Positions 15,542 through 25,009 of a stretch of DNA of 64,000 nucleotides are shown in pieces; position 1 is the first letter of the stretch, and each line of letters opens with the position of its first letter. A program made the translations under genes and the position numbers. The notes beneath the pieces were generated by a model. That model was not told where the DNA came from. It ran no database searches and saw nothing but the letters and a program-made list of their open reading frames with translations. The stretch comes from JADGRF01 sp035274465 (GTDB lineage: Bacteria; Myxococcota_A; Polyangia; Polyangiales; JAFGIB01). The stretch is taken from assembly GCA_035274465.1 (NCBI GenBank), contig DATEOF010000358.1, positions 31,948 through 95,947 of the forward strand, in the 5' to 3' direction.

Positions 15542-16279
15542 GTGGTGAGAACGTCGATCGATCGGATGCAGCCGTGCCGGCGGCCTGCCGGTGCTGCGCA
15601 GGGCTTTCAGCGCTGGCATCGACTGTTGTTCGTGCACTGGGAGGTCCCGGAGGCCGTGCTGCGGCCGCTGGTGCCCGCGCGGCTCTCGCTCGACACCTTC
15701 GAGGGCCGCTGCTTCGTGGGGGTGGTGGCCTTCACGATGCAAAAGGTGCGGCCGTACCTGTGGGCGCCTCCGGTGCCGAGCGCGCGCGAATTCGGGGAGA
15801 TCAACGTTCGGACGTACGTGCACCTCGATGGCAGCGAGCCGGGCGTGTTCTTCTTTAGCCTGGATGCCGAGAGTGCGCTGGCGGTCTGGGCGGCTCGGAC
15901 GTTGTGGGGGCTGCCGTACTTTCGGGCGAGGATCGAGATCGAGTACGAGGGGCCGGAGGTCAGCTACCGGTGTCAACGGCGAGTGGGTGGTTTGCGCTGG
16001 AGCGCGAGCGCTCGTACCGGAGCGCAGCTGTCAGCGGCGGGGCAGGATTCGCTCTCGTTCTTCCTGTGCGAGCGTTATCAGTTCTACAACGAGCGCCGCG
16101 GGCAGCTGTGGCGCGCCCGGGTGCACCACACGCCGTACGTGCTACACGCGGTGGAGCCGGCTGCAGCCGAGCCCACATTGCTGAATGCCGCAGGCTTGCC
16201 GGCTTCGAGTGCGCGCACCCCGGACTACTTCAGTCCGGGGGTGGATGTAGATGTGTTCGCGCTGGAGAAGGTCAGGTAG
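15542..16279 (+). CDS. DUF2071 (YqjF-like) protein
   Basis: A 245-aa cytoplasmic protein of the DUF2071 family. Family-like segments are QRWHRLLFVHWEVPEAVLRP, LVPARLSLDTFEGRCFVGVV, INVRTYVHLDG and GVFFFSLDAES. The family has an acetoacetate-decarboxylase-like fold and no settled function. Starts GTG 15542 or 15545 are possible; the ATG at 15566 (MQPCRRPAG) also fits. Its 3' end overlaps the convergent RND pump gene by 8 bp. Confidence 0.78.
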   Translation: MVRTSIDRMQPCRRPAGAAQGFQRWHRLLFVHWEVPEAVLRPLVPARLSLDTFEGRCFVGVVAFTMQKVRPYLWAPPVPSAREFGEINVRTYVHLDGSEPGVFFFSLDAESALAVWAARTLWGLPYFRARIEIEYEGPEVSYRCQRRVGGLRWSASARTGAQLSAAGQDSLSFFLCERYQFYNERRGQLWRARVHHTPYVLHAVEPAAAEPTLLNAAGLPASSARTPDYFSPGVDVDVFALEKVR

Positions 16280-19200
16280 CCGAGTGCTCGGGGATGCGTA
16301 GCGCTTCCTCGACGTCGACGCGCTCAGGCGTGGGCGCCGCGGGTTGAGTCCCACGGCCCAGGCGCCGGATCGCCACGTAGAACACCGGCGTGAGCACCAG
16401 GCCGAACAACGTCACGCCCAGCATGCCCGCGAACACGGTCACGCCCATGGCGCGCCGAACCTCGCTGCCGGCGCCCGCAGCCGTAAGCAGCGGGATGACA
16501 CCGGCGACGAAGGCGATCGAGGTCATGATGATCGGCCGCAGCCGCAGGCGGCAAGCCTCGAGCGCCGCTTCGACGGTGCCGCGGCCCTCCAGCTCGAGCT
16601 CGCGCGCGAACTCGACGATCAGGATGGCATTCTTGCAGGCCAGGCCCATCAGCACGACCAACCCCACCTGCACGAACACGTTGTTGTCGCCACCGCTCAG
16701 CCACACGCCGAACAGCGCAGACAGCACGCACATCGGCACGATCATGATCACGGCCAGCGGCAGCACCCAGCTCTCGTACAGCGCGGCGAGCACCAGGAAC
16801 GCCAGCAGCACCGCCAGCGGGAAGGCCAACAGGTTGGCGTTGCCTTCGTTGACCTGGCGGTAGCTCAGGTCGGTCCACTCGAAGCTCATGCCGGGTGGCA
16901 GGACCTTGCTGGCGACGCCCGCGACCGTGGCCAAGGCCTGGCTCGAGCTCATGACTGCCGGGTCGGCCTCGCCGATCAGATCGGCCGCCGGGTAGCCGTT
17001 GTAGCGGATCACCGGATCCGGGCCGTACGTCTGCTTGATGTCGACCATGCTGCCGATGGGCACCATCGCGCCGAGCTGGTTGCGCACGCGCAGATCGGCG
17101 ATGTCGTCGATGTCGTCACGGTACGAAGCGTCGGCCTGGGCGATCACCTGGTAGGTGCGGCCGAAGCGGTTGAAGTCGTTGACGTAGGCGGAGCCGAGGT
17201 AGACCTGCAGCGTCTCGAACAGGTCCGTCAGGCTGACCGCCTGCACCTTCGCCTTGGTGCGGTCGACGACGGCGTCGAGCTGCGGCACGTTGGCTTGATA
17301 GCCGGAGATCGGGAAGCGCATGCCCGGCGTCTGCATCAGCGCGCCCGACAGCGCACCGATGGCCTGCTGCAGCTCGCCGAAGCCCAGGCCGGCGCGATCC
17401 TGCACGTACAGCGAATAACCCGAGCCGGTGCCGATGCCAAGGATGGGCGGCGGCATGATCGCGAAGCCGAAGGCCTCGCGGATCTGCGACAGCTTGCCGT
17501 TGAGCTCGGCGACGATCTCCGACGCCGGACGCTTGCGCTTGGCGAACTCTTCGAGCGTGATGAACACGGTGCCGGTATTGGGCGTGTTGGTGAACTGCAG
17601 CGAGTTCAGCCCCGGGAACTGCACCGCGCCGATCACACCTTCGGTGCCGAGCGCGATGTCGGTCACCTTGCGCACGACCGCCTCGGTGCGGTCGAGCGAG
17701 GCACCTTCCGGCAGCTTCACGCCGCCGATCAAGAACAGCTTGTCCTGAGTGGGGATGAAGCCGCCCGGAACTTTGTTGAACATGAAGAACGTACCGCCGA
17801 GCAGCGCGGCGTAGATCACGAAGAACACGCCGCGGTGGCGCAGGCTTGCACCCACGCCGCGTTGATAGCGCTGCGAGCTGCGCTGGAAGAAGCGATTGAA
17901 CGGCCGGAAGATCCAGCCGAGCAGGAAGTTCAGCGCGCGCGTCGGCACGTCGGGCCTGGCGCTGTGCGGTTTGAGCAGCACGGCAGCCAGCGCGGGCGAG
18001 AGCGTCAGCGAGTTGATGGCGGAGATCACCGTCGAGATCGCGATCGTGACCGCGAACTGGCGATAGAAGGTGCCGGTCACGCCGCTCAGGAACGCCATCG
18101 GCACGAACACCGCGCACAACACCGAGGCGATGGCGATGATCGGCCCGCTGACCTCGCGCATGGCCTTATGTGCAGCTGCCAGCGGCGTGAGCCCGTCGTC
18201 GATGTGGCGCTCGACGTTCTCGACCACGACGATGGCGTCGTCGACCACGATGCCGATCGCCAGCACCAGCCCGAACAGGGTGAGCGTGTTGATCGAGAAG
18301 CCCAGCAAGAGCAGCAGCGCGAACGTGCCGACGATCGATACCGGCACTGCCAACAGCGGGATGATCGAGGCGCGCCAGGTCTGCAGGAACAGGATCACGA
18401 CCAACACCACGAGCAGCACGGCTTCGAGCAGCGTGGTCACGACCTCGCGGATCGAGTCGCGCACGAACACCGTCGGGTCGTAGACCACGCGGTACTCCAC
18501 GCCGTTCGGGAAGCGGGTCGACAGCTCGTGCATGCGCTCGCGCACGCGGTTCGAGACGTCGATGGCGTTCGAGCCGGGTGCCTGGAAGATCGCCAGCGCG
18601 GTCGCCTGCTCGTTGTTCAGGAGCGAGCGCAAGGCGTACTCGGACGCGCCGAGCTCGAGCCGCGCCACGTCGGCCAGACGCGTGATCTGTCCGTCGCTGC
18701 CGGTCTTGATCACGATCGCCGCAAAGTCCTCCTCCGAGGCCAGCCGACCCTGCGCGTTGATCGAGACCAGGAAGTCCGAGGCGTTCGGCATGGGCGGTGC
18801 GCCGAGCTGGCCCGCCGACACCTGCACGTTCTGCTCGCGCACCGCGCGCACGATGTCTCCGGCGCTCAGGCCGCGCGAAGCAGCCTTCTGCGGATCGATC
18901 CAGATGCGCATGGCGTAGTCGCCGGCGCCCCACAGGAACGCCTGGCCGACGCCCGGCAGGCGCGCGATCTCGTCCTTGATCTTCAGGGTCGCGTAGTTGC
19001 GCAAGTACACCGTGTCGTAGCGCGCGTCCGGCGAGATCAGGTGCACGACCATGGTCAGGTTCGGCGACTGCTTCTGCGTGGTCACGCCCTGCCGCCGCAC
19101 GTCCTCGGGCAGGCGCGGCAAGGCCTGGTTCACGCGGTTTTGCACCTGCACCTGCGCCGCGTCGGGATCGACGCCCGGCTCGAAGGTCACGGTCACCGCC

Positions 19201-19469
19201 AGCACGCCGTCGCTACCGGCGACCGACTTCATGTACATCATGCGCTCGACGCCGTTGATCGCCTCTTCCAGCGGCGTCGCCACGGTCTCGGCGATCGTCT
19301 TGGGGTTGGCGCCGGGGTAGATCGCGCGCACCTGCACCGTGGGCGGGACGACCTCGGGGTACTCGCTGACGGCCAGCTGCGGGATCGAGATCGCGCCGGC
19401 GACGAAGATGATCACCGAGAGCACGGCCGCGAAGATCGGCCGATCGACGAAGAATTTTGCAAAGTTCAT
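16272..19469 (-). CDS. RND multidrug efflux permease (HAE1 family)
   Basis: A 1065-aa inner-membrane proton-driven pump of the AcrB/MexB family, normal length. It starts MNFAKFFVDRPIFAAVLSVI, the classic first helix, followed by porter-domain motifs (YPGANPKTIAETVATPLEEA; VQNRVNQALPRLPEDVRRQG) and the TM4 region GIVVDDAIVVVENVERH carrying the proton-relay Asp pair. It forms a tripartite pump with the adaptor encoded 10 bp upstream; no outer-membrane channel gene is in the operon, so a TolC/OprM protein from elsewhere is presumably used. Expression is probably under the divergent TetR gene. Confidence 0.95.
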   Translation of the reverse strand: MNFAKFFVDRPIFAAVLSVIIFVAGAISIPQLAVSEYPEVVPPTVQVRAIYPGANPKTIAETVATPLEEAINGVERMMYMKSVAGSDGVLAVTVTFEPGVDPDAAQVQVQNRVNQALPRLPEDVRRQGVTTQKQSPNLTMVVHLISPDARYDTVYLRNYATLKIKDEIARLPGVGQAFLWGAGDYAMRIWIDPQKAASRGLSAGDIVRAVREQNVQVSAGQLGAPPMPNASDFLVSINAQGRLASEEDFAAIVIKTGSDGQITRLADVARLELGASEYALRSLLNNEQATALAIFQAPGSNAIDVSNRVRERMHELSTRFPNGVEYRVVYDPTVFVRDSIREVVTTLLEAVLLVVLVVILFLQTWRASIIPLLAVPVSIVGTFALLLLLGFSINTLTLFGLVLAIGIVVDDAIVVVENVERHIDDGLTPLAAAHKAMREVSGPIIAIASVLCAVFVPMAFLSGVTGTFYRQFAVTIAISTVISAINSLTLSPALAAVLLKPHSARPDVPTRALNFLLGWIFRPFNRFFQRSSQRYQRGVGASLRHRGVFFVIYAALLGGTFFMFNKVPGGFIPTQDKLFLIGGVKLPEGASLDRTEAVVRKVTDIALGTEGVIGAVQFPGLNSLQFTNTPNTGTVFITLEEFAKRKRPASEIVAELNGKLSQIREAFGFAIMPPPILGIGTGSGYSLYVQDRAGLGFGELQQAIGALSGALMQTPGMRFPISGYQANVPQLDAVVDRTKAKVQAVSLTDLFETLQVYLGSAYVNDFNRFGRTYQVIAQADASYRDDIDDIADLRVRNQLGAMVPIGSMVDIKQTYGPDPVIRYNGYPAADLIGEADPAVMSSSQALATVAGVASKVLPPGMSFEWTDLSYRQVNEGNANLLAFPLAVLLAFLVLAALYESWVLPLAVIMIVPMCVLSALFGVWLSGGDNNVFVQVGLVVLMGLACKNAILIVEFARELELEGRGTVEAALEACRLRLRPIIMTSIAFVAGVIPLLTAAGAGSEVRRAMGVTVFAGMLGVTLFGLVLTPVFYVAIRRLGRGTQPAAPTPERVDVEEALRIPEHSAT

Positions 19470-19479
19470 GACTGCACCA

Positions 19480-20586
19480 TCACTTGGCCGCGGCGACTTC
19501 TTCGGCCTGCACGGGCATGCCGGGCGCGAAGACCTTCTGGGTTCCTTGCACGATCACGCGGTCCTCCGGCGAGAGCCCCTCGCTGACGATGCGCATGCCG
19601 TCCACGCTGCGGCCGAGCTTCACGTCCTTGCGCTGGGCGCGCTTGCTCTGGTCCACCACGAACACGTACTTGCGATTCTGATCGGTCAGGAGCGCCTTTT
19701 CGTCGATCAACATGGCCTCGAACTCGCGCGCAGTCAGCAGGCGCACGCGCGCGAACAGGCCCGGGGTGAACCGCTGTTCGTGGTTGTCGAACACGGCGCG
19801 CGCGCGGATCGTGCCTGTGCGCGGATCGACCTGGTTGTCGACGAAGTCGAGCTTGCCGGCGTGCGGATAGCCTGTCTCGGACGACAGGCCCATCTGCACG
19901 GCGCCCTTCCCGCTCGCCTGCTCGCGCGCGAGTGCCAGAAATCCCCCCTCGTCGACGTCGAAGTAGGTGTAGATCGGATCGTCCGACACGACGCGGGTCA
20001 ACACGTCGGCGCTGGACACCAGGTTGCCGGACGTGATGCGCGCGTTCGAGACGCGACCGGCGATCGGCGAGCGCACGTTCGTGAACTCCAGGTTCAAGCG
20101 CGCCTGCGCCAGGGCCGCGCGGATCCCATCCAGGCTCGCTGCGGCGCTCGCCTCCGCGGCGGACAGCTGATCGATCTCGCCCGCAGGGGTCGCGCCTTCC
20201 TCGAGCAGGCGCTTGCCACGCTGCAGGTTGGTCCGCGCCAGGGCCAGCTGGCTCTCGTTGCGCCGCAACTCGGCGGACAAACGATTCACCTCTTCACGGA
20301 ACGTGCGTGCGTCGATCTGGAACAGGACCTGGTCCTTCTTCACGCGTGCGCCCTCGACGAAGCGCACCGCCTCGATGTGGCCACTCACGCGCGGTCGCAG
20401 GTCCACGCTGTTCACAGCTTCGAGCCGGCCGGTAAAGTCCTGCCAATCCTGGACTTTCCGGACTACCACCTTGGCGACGGACACCTGGGGCGGTGGGGGC
20501 ATGGTGGCCGGAGCGGCCTGCGTCCGCGAGCATCCTGCTACTGCCAGCAACATCGCCCAAGCCACACTGGATCTTCCGAGCTTCAT
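19480..20586 (-). CDS. RND efflux periplasmic adaptor (membrane fusion protein)
   Basis: A 368-aa AcrA/MexA-like adaptor. From the ATG at 20586 a lipoprotein signal is seen (MKLGRSSVAWAMLLAVAGC). A possible GTG at 20598 adds four residues. The lipoyl/barrel-sandwich halves are visible (VDLRPRVSGHIEAVRFVEGA; TNVRSPIAGRVSNARI) flanking an alpha-hairpin with heptad-like EVNRLSAELRRNESQLALAR. The late beta-barrel segments (GTIRARAVFDNHEQRFTPGL) complete the family. It links the permease encoded just downstream to an outer-membrane channel. Confidence 0.93.
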   Translation of the reverse strand: MKLGRSSVAWAMLLAVAGCSRTQAAPATMPPPPQVSVAKVVVRKVQDWQDFTGRLEAVNSVDLRPRVSGHIEAVRFVEGARVKKDQVLFQIDARTFREEVNRLSAELRRNESQLALARTNLQRGKRLLEEGATPAGEIDQLSAAEASAAASLDGIRAALAQARLNLEFTNVRSPIAGRVSNARITSGNLVSSADVLTRVVSDDPIYTYFDVDEGGFLALAREQASGKGAVQMGLSSETGYPHAGKLDFVDNQVDPRTGTIRARAVFDNHEQRFTPGLFARVRLLTAREFEAMLIDEKALLTDQNRKYVFVVDQSKRAQRKDVKLGRSVDGMRIVSEGLSPEDRVIVQGTQKVFAPGMPVQAEEVAAAK

Positions 20587-20615
20587 CGCGTACTCCACTG
20601 TGCAAGCTGTGTGAG

Positions 20616-20625
20616 TGACCGGTCA
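20616..20625. promoter_or_regulatory. Putative TetR operator of the RND pump
   Basis: TGACCGGTCA, a perfect 10-bp palindrome, extended on one side to TTACTGACCGGTCA on the minus strand. Similar sites precede many TetR-regulated RND pumps. It sits in the intergenic space between the adaptor ATG (20586) and the TetR ATG (20676). A second small inverted repeat, GCTCC-TAG-GGAGC, follows at 20631-20643. Confidence 0.6.
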
Positions 20626-20675
20626 GTAACGCTCCTAGGGAGCTGGTCGCAGGTCGTCAATCGAGGGGGATTGCG

Positions 20676-21290
20676 ATGATCGAAAATAGAAACGCAGGCG
20701 TCACACGCACCGGACCCAAACGTGTCCGCGATCGCATCTTCGATACCGCGTGCCGCTTGTTTTACGAGCACGGGATTCGTGCGGTGGGCGTCGACGCGAT
20801 CGCGCAGGAAGCCGGCACCAACAAGATGAGCTTCTATCGGAACTTCGCGTCCAAGGAGGAGCTCGTCGCGGAGTACCTGCGCGCGCAAGCGCAGGAGTAT
20901 TGGCGCTGGTGGGACGAAACGACTGCGCAGCACGAAGGGAACCCGCGACGACAAGTGGAAGCACTGTTCGACGCCTACGCACCGCATGCGCTCGAGGTCT
21001 GTCCGCGCGGCTGCGCACTGGCGAACGCGGCGGTGGAGATCGCGGACGAAGACGAGGCGCTCGCCCGGATCGTGCGCGACTACAAAGCCGAAGTCCGCAA
21101 ACGTCTGCGCAAGTTGGCCCGAGACATGGGCGCGCGCGATCCGAATTTGCTGGGCGACTCGCTGATGCTGTTGATGGAAGGTGGATATTCCGCGCGGGTC
21201 GCCACCAAGGGCGCGGCCGGGCCTTTCCGAGCCGCCGCGGCCGCGGCGCGCGACTTGATCGACGCCCAGCTGCCCCGCGGACGCAGGTAA
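20676..21290 (+). CDS. TetR/AcrR regulator of the RND pump
   Basis: A 204-aa TetR-family repressor: RDRIFDTACRLFYEHGIRAV leads into GVDAIAQEAGTNKMSFYRNF, the helix-turn-helix. The C-terminal domain (ALFDAYAPHALEVCPRGCAL) is of the type that binds hydrophobic drugs or metabolites. It is divergent from the RND operon with the TGACCGGTCA site in between, the standard arrangement for ligand-relieved repression of an efflux pump. Confidence 0.88.
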   Translation: MIENRNAGVTRTGPKRVRDRIFDTACRLFYEHGIRAVGVDAIAQEAGTNKMSFYRNFASKEELVAEYLRAQAQEYWRWWDETTAQHEGNPRRQVEALFDAYAPHALEVCPRGCALANAAVEIADEDEALARIVRDYKAEVRKRLRKLARDMGARDPNLLGDSLMLLMEGGYSARVATKGAAGPFRAAAAAARDLIDAQLPRGRR

Positions 21291-21335
21291 GATTCCTTCA
21301 AGACCGACAGGGCCGCGATTCCTAGGCTCGTCGGT

Positions 21336-22382
21336 ATGGAAAACAAACCGAAGGTTTCTGGGTTCGAGGTGGGGCGATCGGTGATGAGCCTGTGGATTCC
21401 ACAGGCGATCCACGCGGCCGCCGAGTTGGGGATCGCAGATGCGCTCGCGCAAGGAGCGCTCGAGGCCAAGCAGCTGGCAGCGCGCCTGCAGACGCACGCG
21501 GACGCGACCGCGCGGCTGCTGGACGGCCTGGTCGTGTTGGGCCTCGTGACGCGCGAACAGGACGCCTACGCGCTGACCGAGCTCGGACAATTCTTGCGTT
21601 CGGATGTGCCCGGATCGCGCCGAGCCTGGGCGCGCTTGATGGGATCCGAGCGAGTCTGGCGCGCGTGGGGCCGATTGACCGACTGCGTGCGCACGGGGCG
21701 AGCCGCGTTCGCGAGTGGCGAGCAGCGGGGCTCCGACACCGAGACGTTCGATGTGCTGATCGAGGATCAAGCGTCGGCTGACGTCTTTCATCGCGCGATG
21801 GCGGACGGAACCGAAGGCGTGGCCGCGGACGTGGCAGCCGCCGTCGATCTACAGGCTGCGCGCACGGTGATCGACGTGGGTGGGGGCTACGGAGCACTGC
21901 TGTGCGCGTTCCTGGCCGCGCACCCTGACCTGCGTGGACAGGTGTTCGATCGGGCGTACGCGCGTGCCGGTGCCGAGCAGTATTTCGAACGCCACGGCGT
22001 CGCGGCGCGCGCGCGCTTCGTTGCCGGCGACTTCTTCGAAGACGCGCTGCCGGCGGCGGACCTGCTGCTGCTCAAGAGCGTGATCCACGACTGGGACGAC
22101 GAGCACAGCCTGAAGATCCTGGCGCGCTGCCGCGAGGCGATCGGAGCGAACGGGCGATTGATCCTGGTCGAGCCGCCCGCGGCGCCGCCCGGAGCGGCAG
22201 TGCCCGCGAGCTTCGCGTGGGTGGTCGCGTTCAGCGACCTCAACATGCTGGTCAACACGGGCGGCCGCGAGCGCACGGCCGCCGATTACACCGCGCTCCT
22301 GCAGCGCGCCGGCCTGCGCGTCTCCGGCCAGCGCCCGACGGCCAGCGGTTTCTACAGCTGTTTCGTCTGCGAACGCGCCTAA
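21336..22382 (+). CDS. Acetylserotonin/hydroxyneurosporene-type O-methyltransferase
   Basis: A 348-aa SAM-dependent methyltransferase of the plant-type O-methyltransferase family that also occurs in secondary metabolism. An N-terminal winged-helix dimerisation domain (AIHAAAELGIADALAQG; LDGLVVLGLVTREQDAYALT) precedes the SAM site VIDVGGGYGALLCAF and the catalytic-His segment LLLLKSVIHDWDDEH, with the His as general base. It would methylate a small hydroxylated aromatic or polyketide. It is a single gene 45 bp after the TetR gene, with no biosynthetic partner next to it. Confidence 0.85.
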   Translation: MENKPKVSGFEVGRSVMSLWIPQAIHAAAELGIADALAQGALEAKQLAARLQTHADATARLLDGLVVLGLVTREQDAYALTELGQFLRSDVPGSRRAWARLMGSERVWRAWGRLTDCVRTGRAAFASGEQRGSDTETFDVLIEDQASADVFHRAMADGTEGVAADVAAAVDLQAARTVIDVGGGYGALLCAFLAAHPDLRGQVFDRAYARAGAEQYFERHGVAARARFVAGDFFEDALPAADLLLLKSVIHDWDDEHSLKILARCREAIGANGRLILVEPPAAPPGAAVPASFAWVVAFSDLNMLVNTGGRERTAADYTALLQRAGLRVSGQRPTASGFYSCFVCERA

Positions 22383-22514
22383 CACACTGAAAACGCTAAT
22401 CAATCGGAGCGGCGGCCCGGCGCAGGCACTACGAGTCAAGCGGCGAAATCGTTCCCCTGCGTCCGGCCGGCGTGCTATCGACCTAGCCCCAAATCGGACT
22501 GGAGTGGTTTCCGC

Positions 22515-24125
22515 ATGCAGCTCGTCGTCGACGCCATCGCAGACCTGTACGCCCGCGCGCTCACCAAACTGCGCAGCCAAGTCACGGAGGGCGGCAAGCT
22601 TTCCCGCAGCAAGCTCGAGCAGCGCCAGGTAGCCGCCCACGCCCTGGCGTACCTCGCGACCGAGCTCGAGGCCGCGCGCCAGATGGCCGCCTGGGCAGCG
22701 CGCGTCGGCGGAGAGTACGAACAGCGCATCGCGGCCGCGTACATCGGCGAAGTCGCCCGCCAGTCGGGCCTGTCGATCGACCTCGGCGCCTGTGAGTCCG
22801 TGGACGTTCGCGAGCTCGGCATCACCGACGAAGACCTCGACGCCACCGTGCGCGCGCCCAGGGTGCTGGCCTTCATCGCAGAGCACGCCCGCTCGGAGCA
22901 CTACATCGCCATCGCCAAGCACGCGCCCGAACAGGGCTTCGGCGCACTCGGCCTGGACGACGGAACGCTGGAGGAGATCCGCGGCCAGTTCGCGCGCTTC
23001 ACCGATCAAGAGGTGCTGCCGCGCGCGCAGGAGATCCATCGCAAGGACATCCTGATCCCGATGTCGATCGTCGAGCAGATGAGCGAGCTCGGCGTCTTCG
23101 GCCTCACCATCCCCGAGGGCTTCGGCGGCCTGGGCCTGGGCAAGGTCGCGATGTGCGTGGTGACCGAGGAGCTATCGCGCGGCTACATCGGCGTGGGCTC
23201 GCTCGGCACCCGCTCCGAGATCGCGGCGGAGCTGATCCAGGGCGGCGGCACCGACGAACAGAAGCGCCACTGGCTGCCGAAGCTCGCCTCGGGCGAAGTG
23301 CTGCCGACCGCCGTCTTCACCGAACCCAACAATGGCTCGGACCTCGCGCACATCACCACGCGCGCAGTCAAACAAGCCGACGGCTCGTACGTGATCAGCG
23401 GCGCGAAGACGTGGATCACGCACGCCGTGCGCACCGACCTGATGACGCTGCTCGCGCGCACCGATCCGAACGATAGCGGCGCGAACGGGCTCTCGATGTT
23501 CCTCGTGTCGAAGACGCGCGGCGAAGACGTGCCCGGCAAGGACTTCGTCGACCCCGGGCTGAGCGGCACCGAGATCAAAGTCCTCGGCTACCGCGGCATG
23601 AAGGAGTACGAGCTGTCGTTCGACGGCTTCCACGTGCCCGCCTCGAGCCTGCTCGGCGGCGTCGAAGGCAAGGCCTTCAAACAGCTCATGACCACGTTCG
23701 AGAGCGCGCGCATCCAGACGGCCGCGCGCGGTGTCGGCGTCGCGCAGGCCACCCTCAACGACGCGCTGCGCTACGCGCACGAGCGGATCCAGTTCGCGAA
23801 GCCGATCGCCGAGTTCGGGCGCGTGGGTCGCAAGCTGGGCCGCCTGATCTGCCGCGTCCAGGCTGCGCGCCAGTTGACGTACTTCGCGGCGCGCGAGAAG
23901 GACAAGGACCGTCGCTGCGATCTCGAGGCCGGCATGGCCAAGCTGCTCGCGACGCGGGCGGCCTGGGAAGGCGCGGATGCAAACGTGCAGATCCACGGCG
24001 GCAACGGCTTCGCCGAGGAGTACACGGCGTCGCGCTTGCTGGTGGATGCGCGCGTGCTCTCGATCTTCGAAGGCGCGAACGAGATCCAGGCCGACGTGAT
24101 CGCGCGGCGTCTGCTGGAGAGCTAG
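22515..24125 (+). CDS. Acyl-CoA dehydrogenase with N-terminal extension
   Basis: A 536-aa FAD-dependent acyl-CoA dehydrogenase, about 150 residues longer at the N-terminus than the usual ~380. The extension is helical and Ala/Glu-rich and resembles an extra acyl-CoA-dehydrogenase-like helical bundle. The core shows FGLTIPEGFGGLGLG, TAVFTEPNNGSDLAHITTRA, YVISGAKTWITHA, YAHERIQFAKPI and IHGGNGFAEEY. The catalytic Glu is in IFEGANEIQ (E519). It would make a 2,3-enoyl-CoA in fatty-acid or related degradation, passing electrons to an electron-transfer flavoprotein. The FadL-type channel nearby fits lipid use. Confidence 0.9.
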   Translation: MQLVVDAIADLYARALTKLRSQVTEGGKLSRSKLEQRQVAAHALAYLATELEAARQMAAWAARVGGEYEQRIAAAYIGEVARQSGLSIDLGACESVDVRELGITDEDLDATVRAPRVLAFIAEHARSEHYIAIAKHAPEQGFGALGLDDGTLEEIRGQFARFTDQEVLPRAQEIHRKDILIPMSIVEQMSELGVFGLTIPEGFGGLGLGKVAMCVVTEELSRGYIGVGSLGTRSEIAAELIQGGGTDEQKRHWLPKLASGEVLPTAVFTEPNNGSDLAHITTRAVKQADGSYVISGAKTWITHAVRTDLMTLLARTDPNDSGANGLSMFLVSKTRGEDVPGKDFVDPGLSGTEIKVLGYRGMKEYELSFDGFHVPASSLLGGVEGKAFKQLMTTFESARIQTAARGVGVAQATLNDALRYAHERIQFAKPIAEFGRVGRKLGRLICRVQAARQLTYFAAREKDKDRRCDLEAGMAKLLATRAAWEGADANVQIHGGNGFAEEYTASRLLVDARVLSIFEGANEIQADVIARRLLES

Positions 24126-24130
24126 GCTCG

Positions 24131-24952
24131 TCAGCGACGAGCGGAGACGAGCCAGCTCGAACCGGCCAGCGCCAGGTCGGGCTGTGCCTCGTACGTGCGC
24201 GTCAGCTCTTCGCGCACTTTCGCCACGACCTCGGGGCCGGCGTCCGCCAGCATGCGCGCGGCCGGTCCCGCCGCGAGCGCGAAGTCGACGATGCTGGCCT
24301 GGCCGCTCCCCGGCGGCGTCACCAAGGCGTCGAAGCGCTCGATGTCGACGGCGTGGAAGCCGGCAGCGCTCAGCATTCGCGACGTCTTGTCGCGGTCGGC
24401 CAACGAATACGGGCCCGGCGCGTCCTTGTTCCAGATGTCCTTGGCCTGCGGGATCACGCGCGCCACGGCAGCCACCGGCAGCGAGGCCCAGGGGTTCTCT
24501 TCGAACTCACGCCAGCACACGAACGCCAGCCGTGCATTCGCGCGTAGCGCACGGTGCAAGTTGCCGAACGCGGCCACTGGATCGTCGAAGAACATCACAC
24601 CGAAGCGCGAGAACAGCAGATCGAACTCGGGTGCGATGGTCGCGGTCGCCGCATCGGCCAGCACGAGCTCGACTTGTGGGAGGCTCGCAGCGCGCTGCCT
24701 CGCGCGCTCCAGCATCGGCCCCGAGATGTCGATGCCCACGACCTTGCCCGATGAGCCCACGCGCTCGGCCAACGCCAGCACGGTATCGCCGCAGCCGCAG
24801 CCGACGTCCAGCACGCGTTCGCCGCTGTTGGCTGCAGCCAACCGCAGGGCCCCAGCGCTGAACGGCTCGAGCGCCTGATCGTAGATCGATTGCAGGCGGG
24901 TCCAGCGCTCGGCCGCCGGGCCGTTCCAGTGCGCGATCATGTCCTCGTTCAT
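24131..24952 (-). CDS. Class I SAM-dependent methyltransferase
   Basis: A 273-aa methyltransferase with the SAM-binding motif ERVLDVGCGCGDTVLALAER, then VVGIDISGPMLERARQRA (acidic ribose-binding residue) and FDLLFSRFGVMFFDDP. It resembles the UbiE/methyltransf_11-25 group. The substrate-binding C-terminal half gives no clue to the substrate. It is convergent with the acyl-CoA dehydrogenase gene (six bases apart) and divergent from the FadL-type gene. Confidence 0.83.
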   Translation of the reverse strand: MNEDMIAHWNGPAAERWTRLQSIYDQALEPFSAGALRLAAANSGERVLDVGCGCGDTVLALAERVGSSGKVVGIDISGPMLERARQRAASLPQVELVLADAATATIAPEFDLLFSRFGVMFFDDPVAAFGNLHRALRANARLAFVCWREFEENPWASLPVAAVARVIPQAKDIWNKDAPGPYSLADRDKTSRMLSAAGFHAVDIERFDALVTPPGSGQASIVDFALAAGPAARMLADAGPEVVAKVREELTRTYEAQPDLALAGSSWLVSARR

Positions 24953-25009
24953 TCCGAGAGCCTAGCATTGGCGCGCAGCACTCGCGTGCGTATGTGCAGC
25001 TCAGCTACC

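Noticed and set aside
16344..19586. A 1080-codon open frame on the plus strand opposite the RND permease
   Set aside because: It is His/Arg/Asp-rich low-complexity sequence, an antisense shadow produced by GC-rich third positions. The minus strand carries the full AcrB-type motifs.
22383..22514. Possible tRNA or small RNA in the gap before the acyl-CoA dehydrogenase
   Set aside because: No cloverleaf, anticodon arm or terminator-like hairpin was found by eye.
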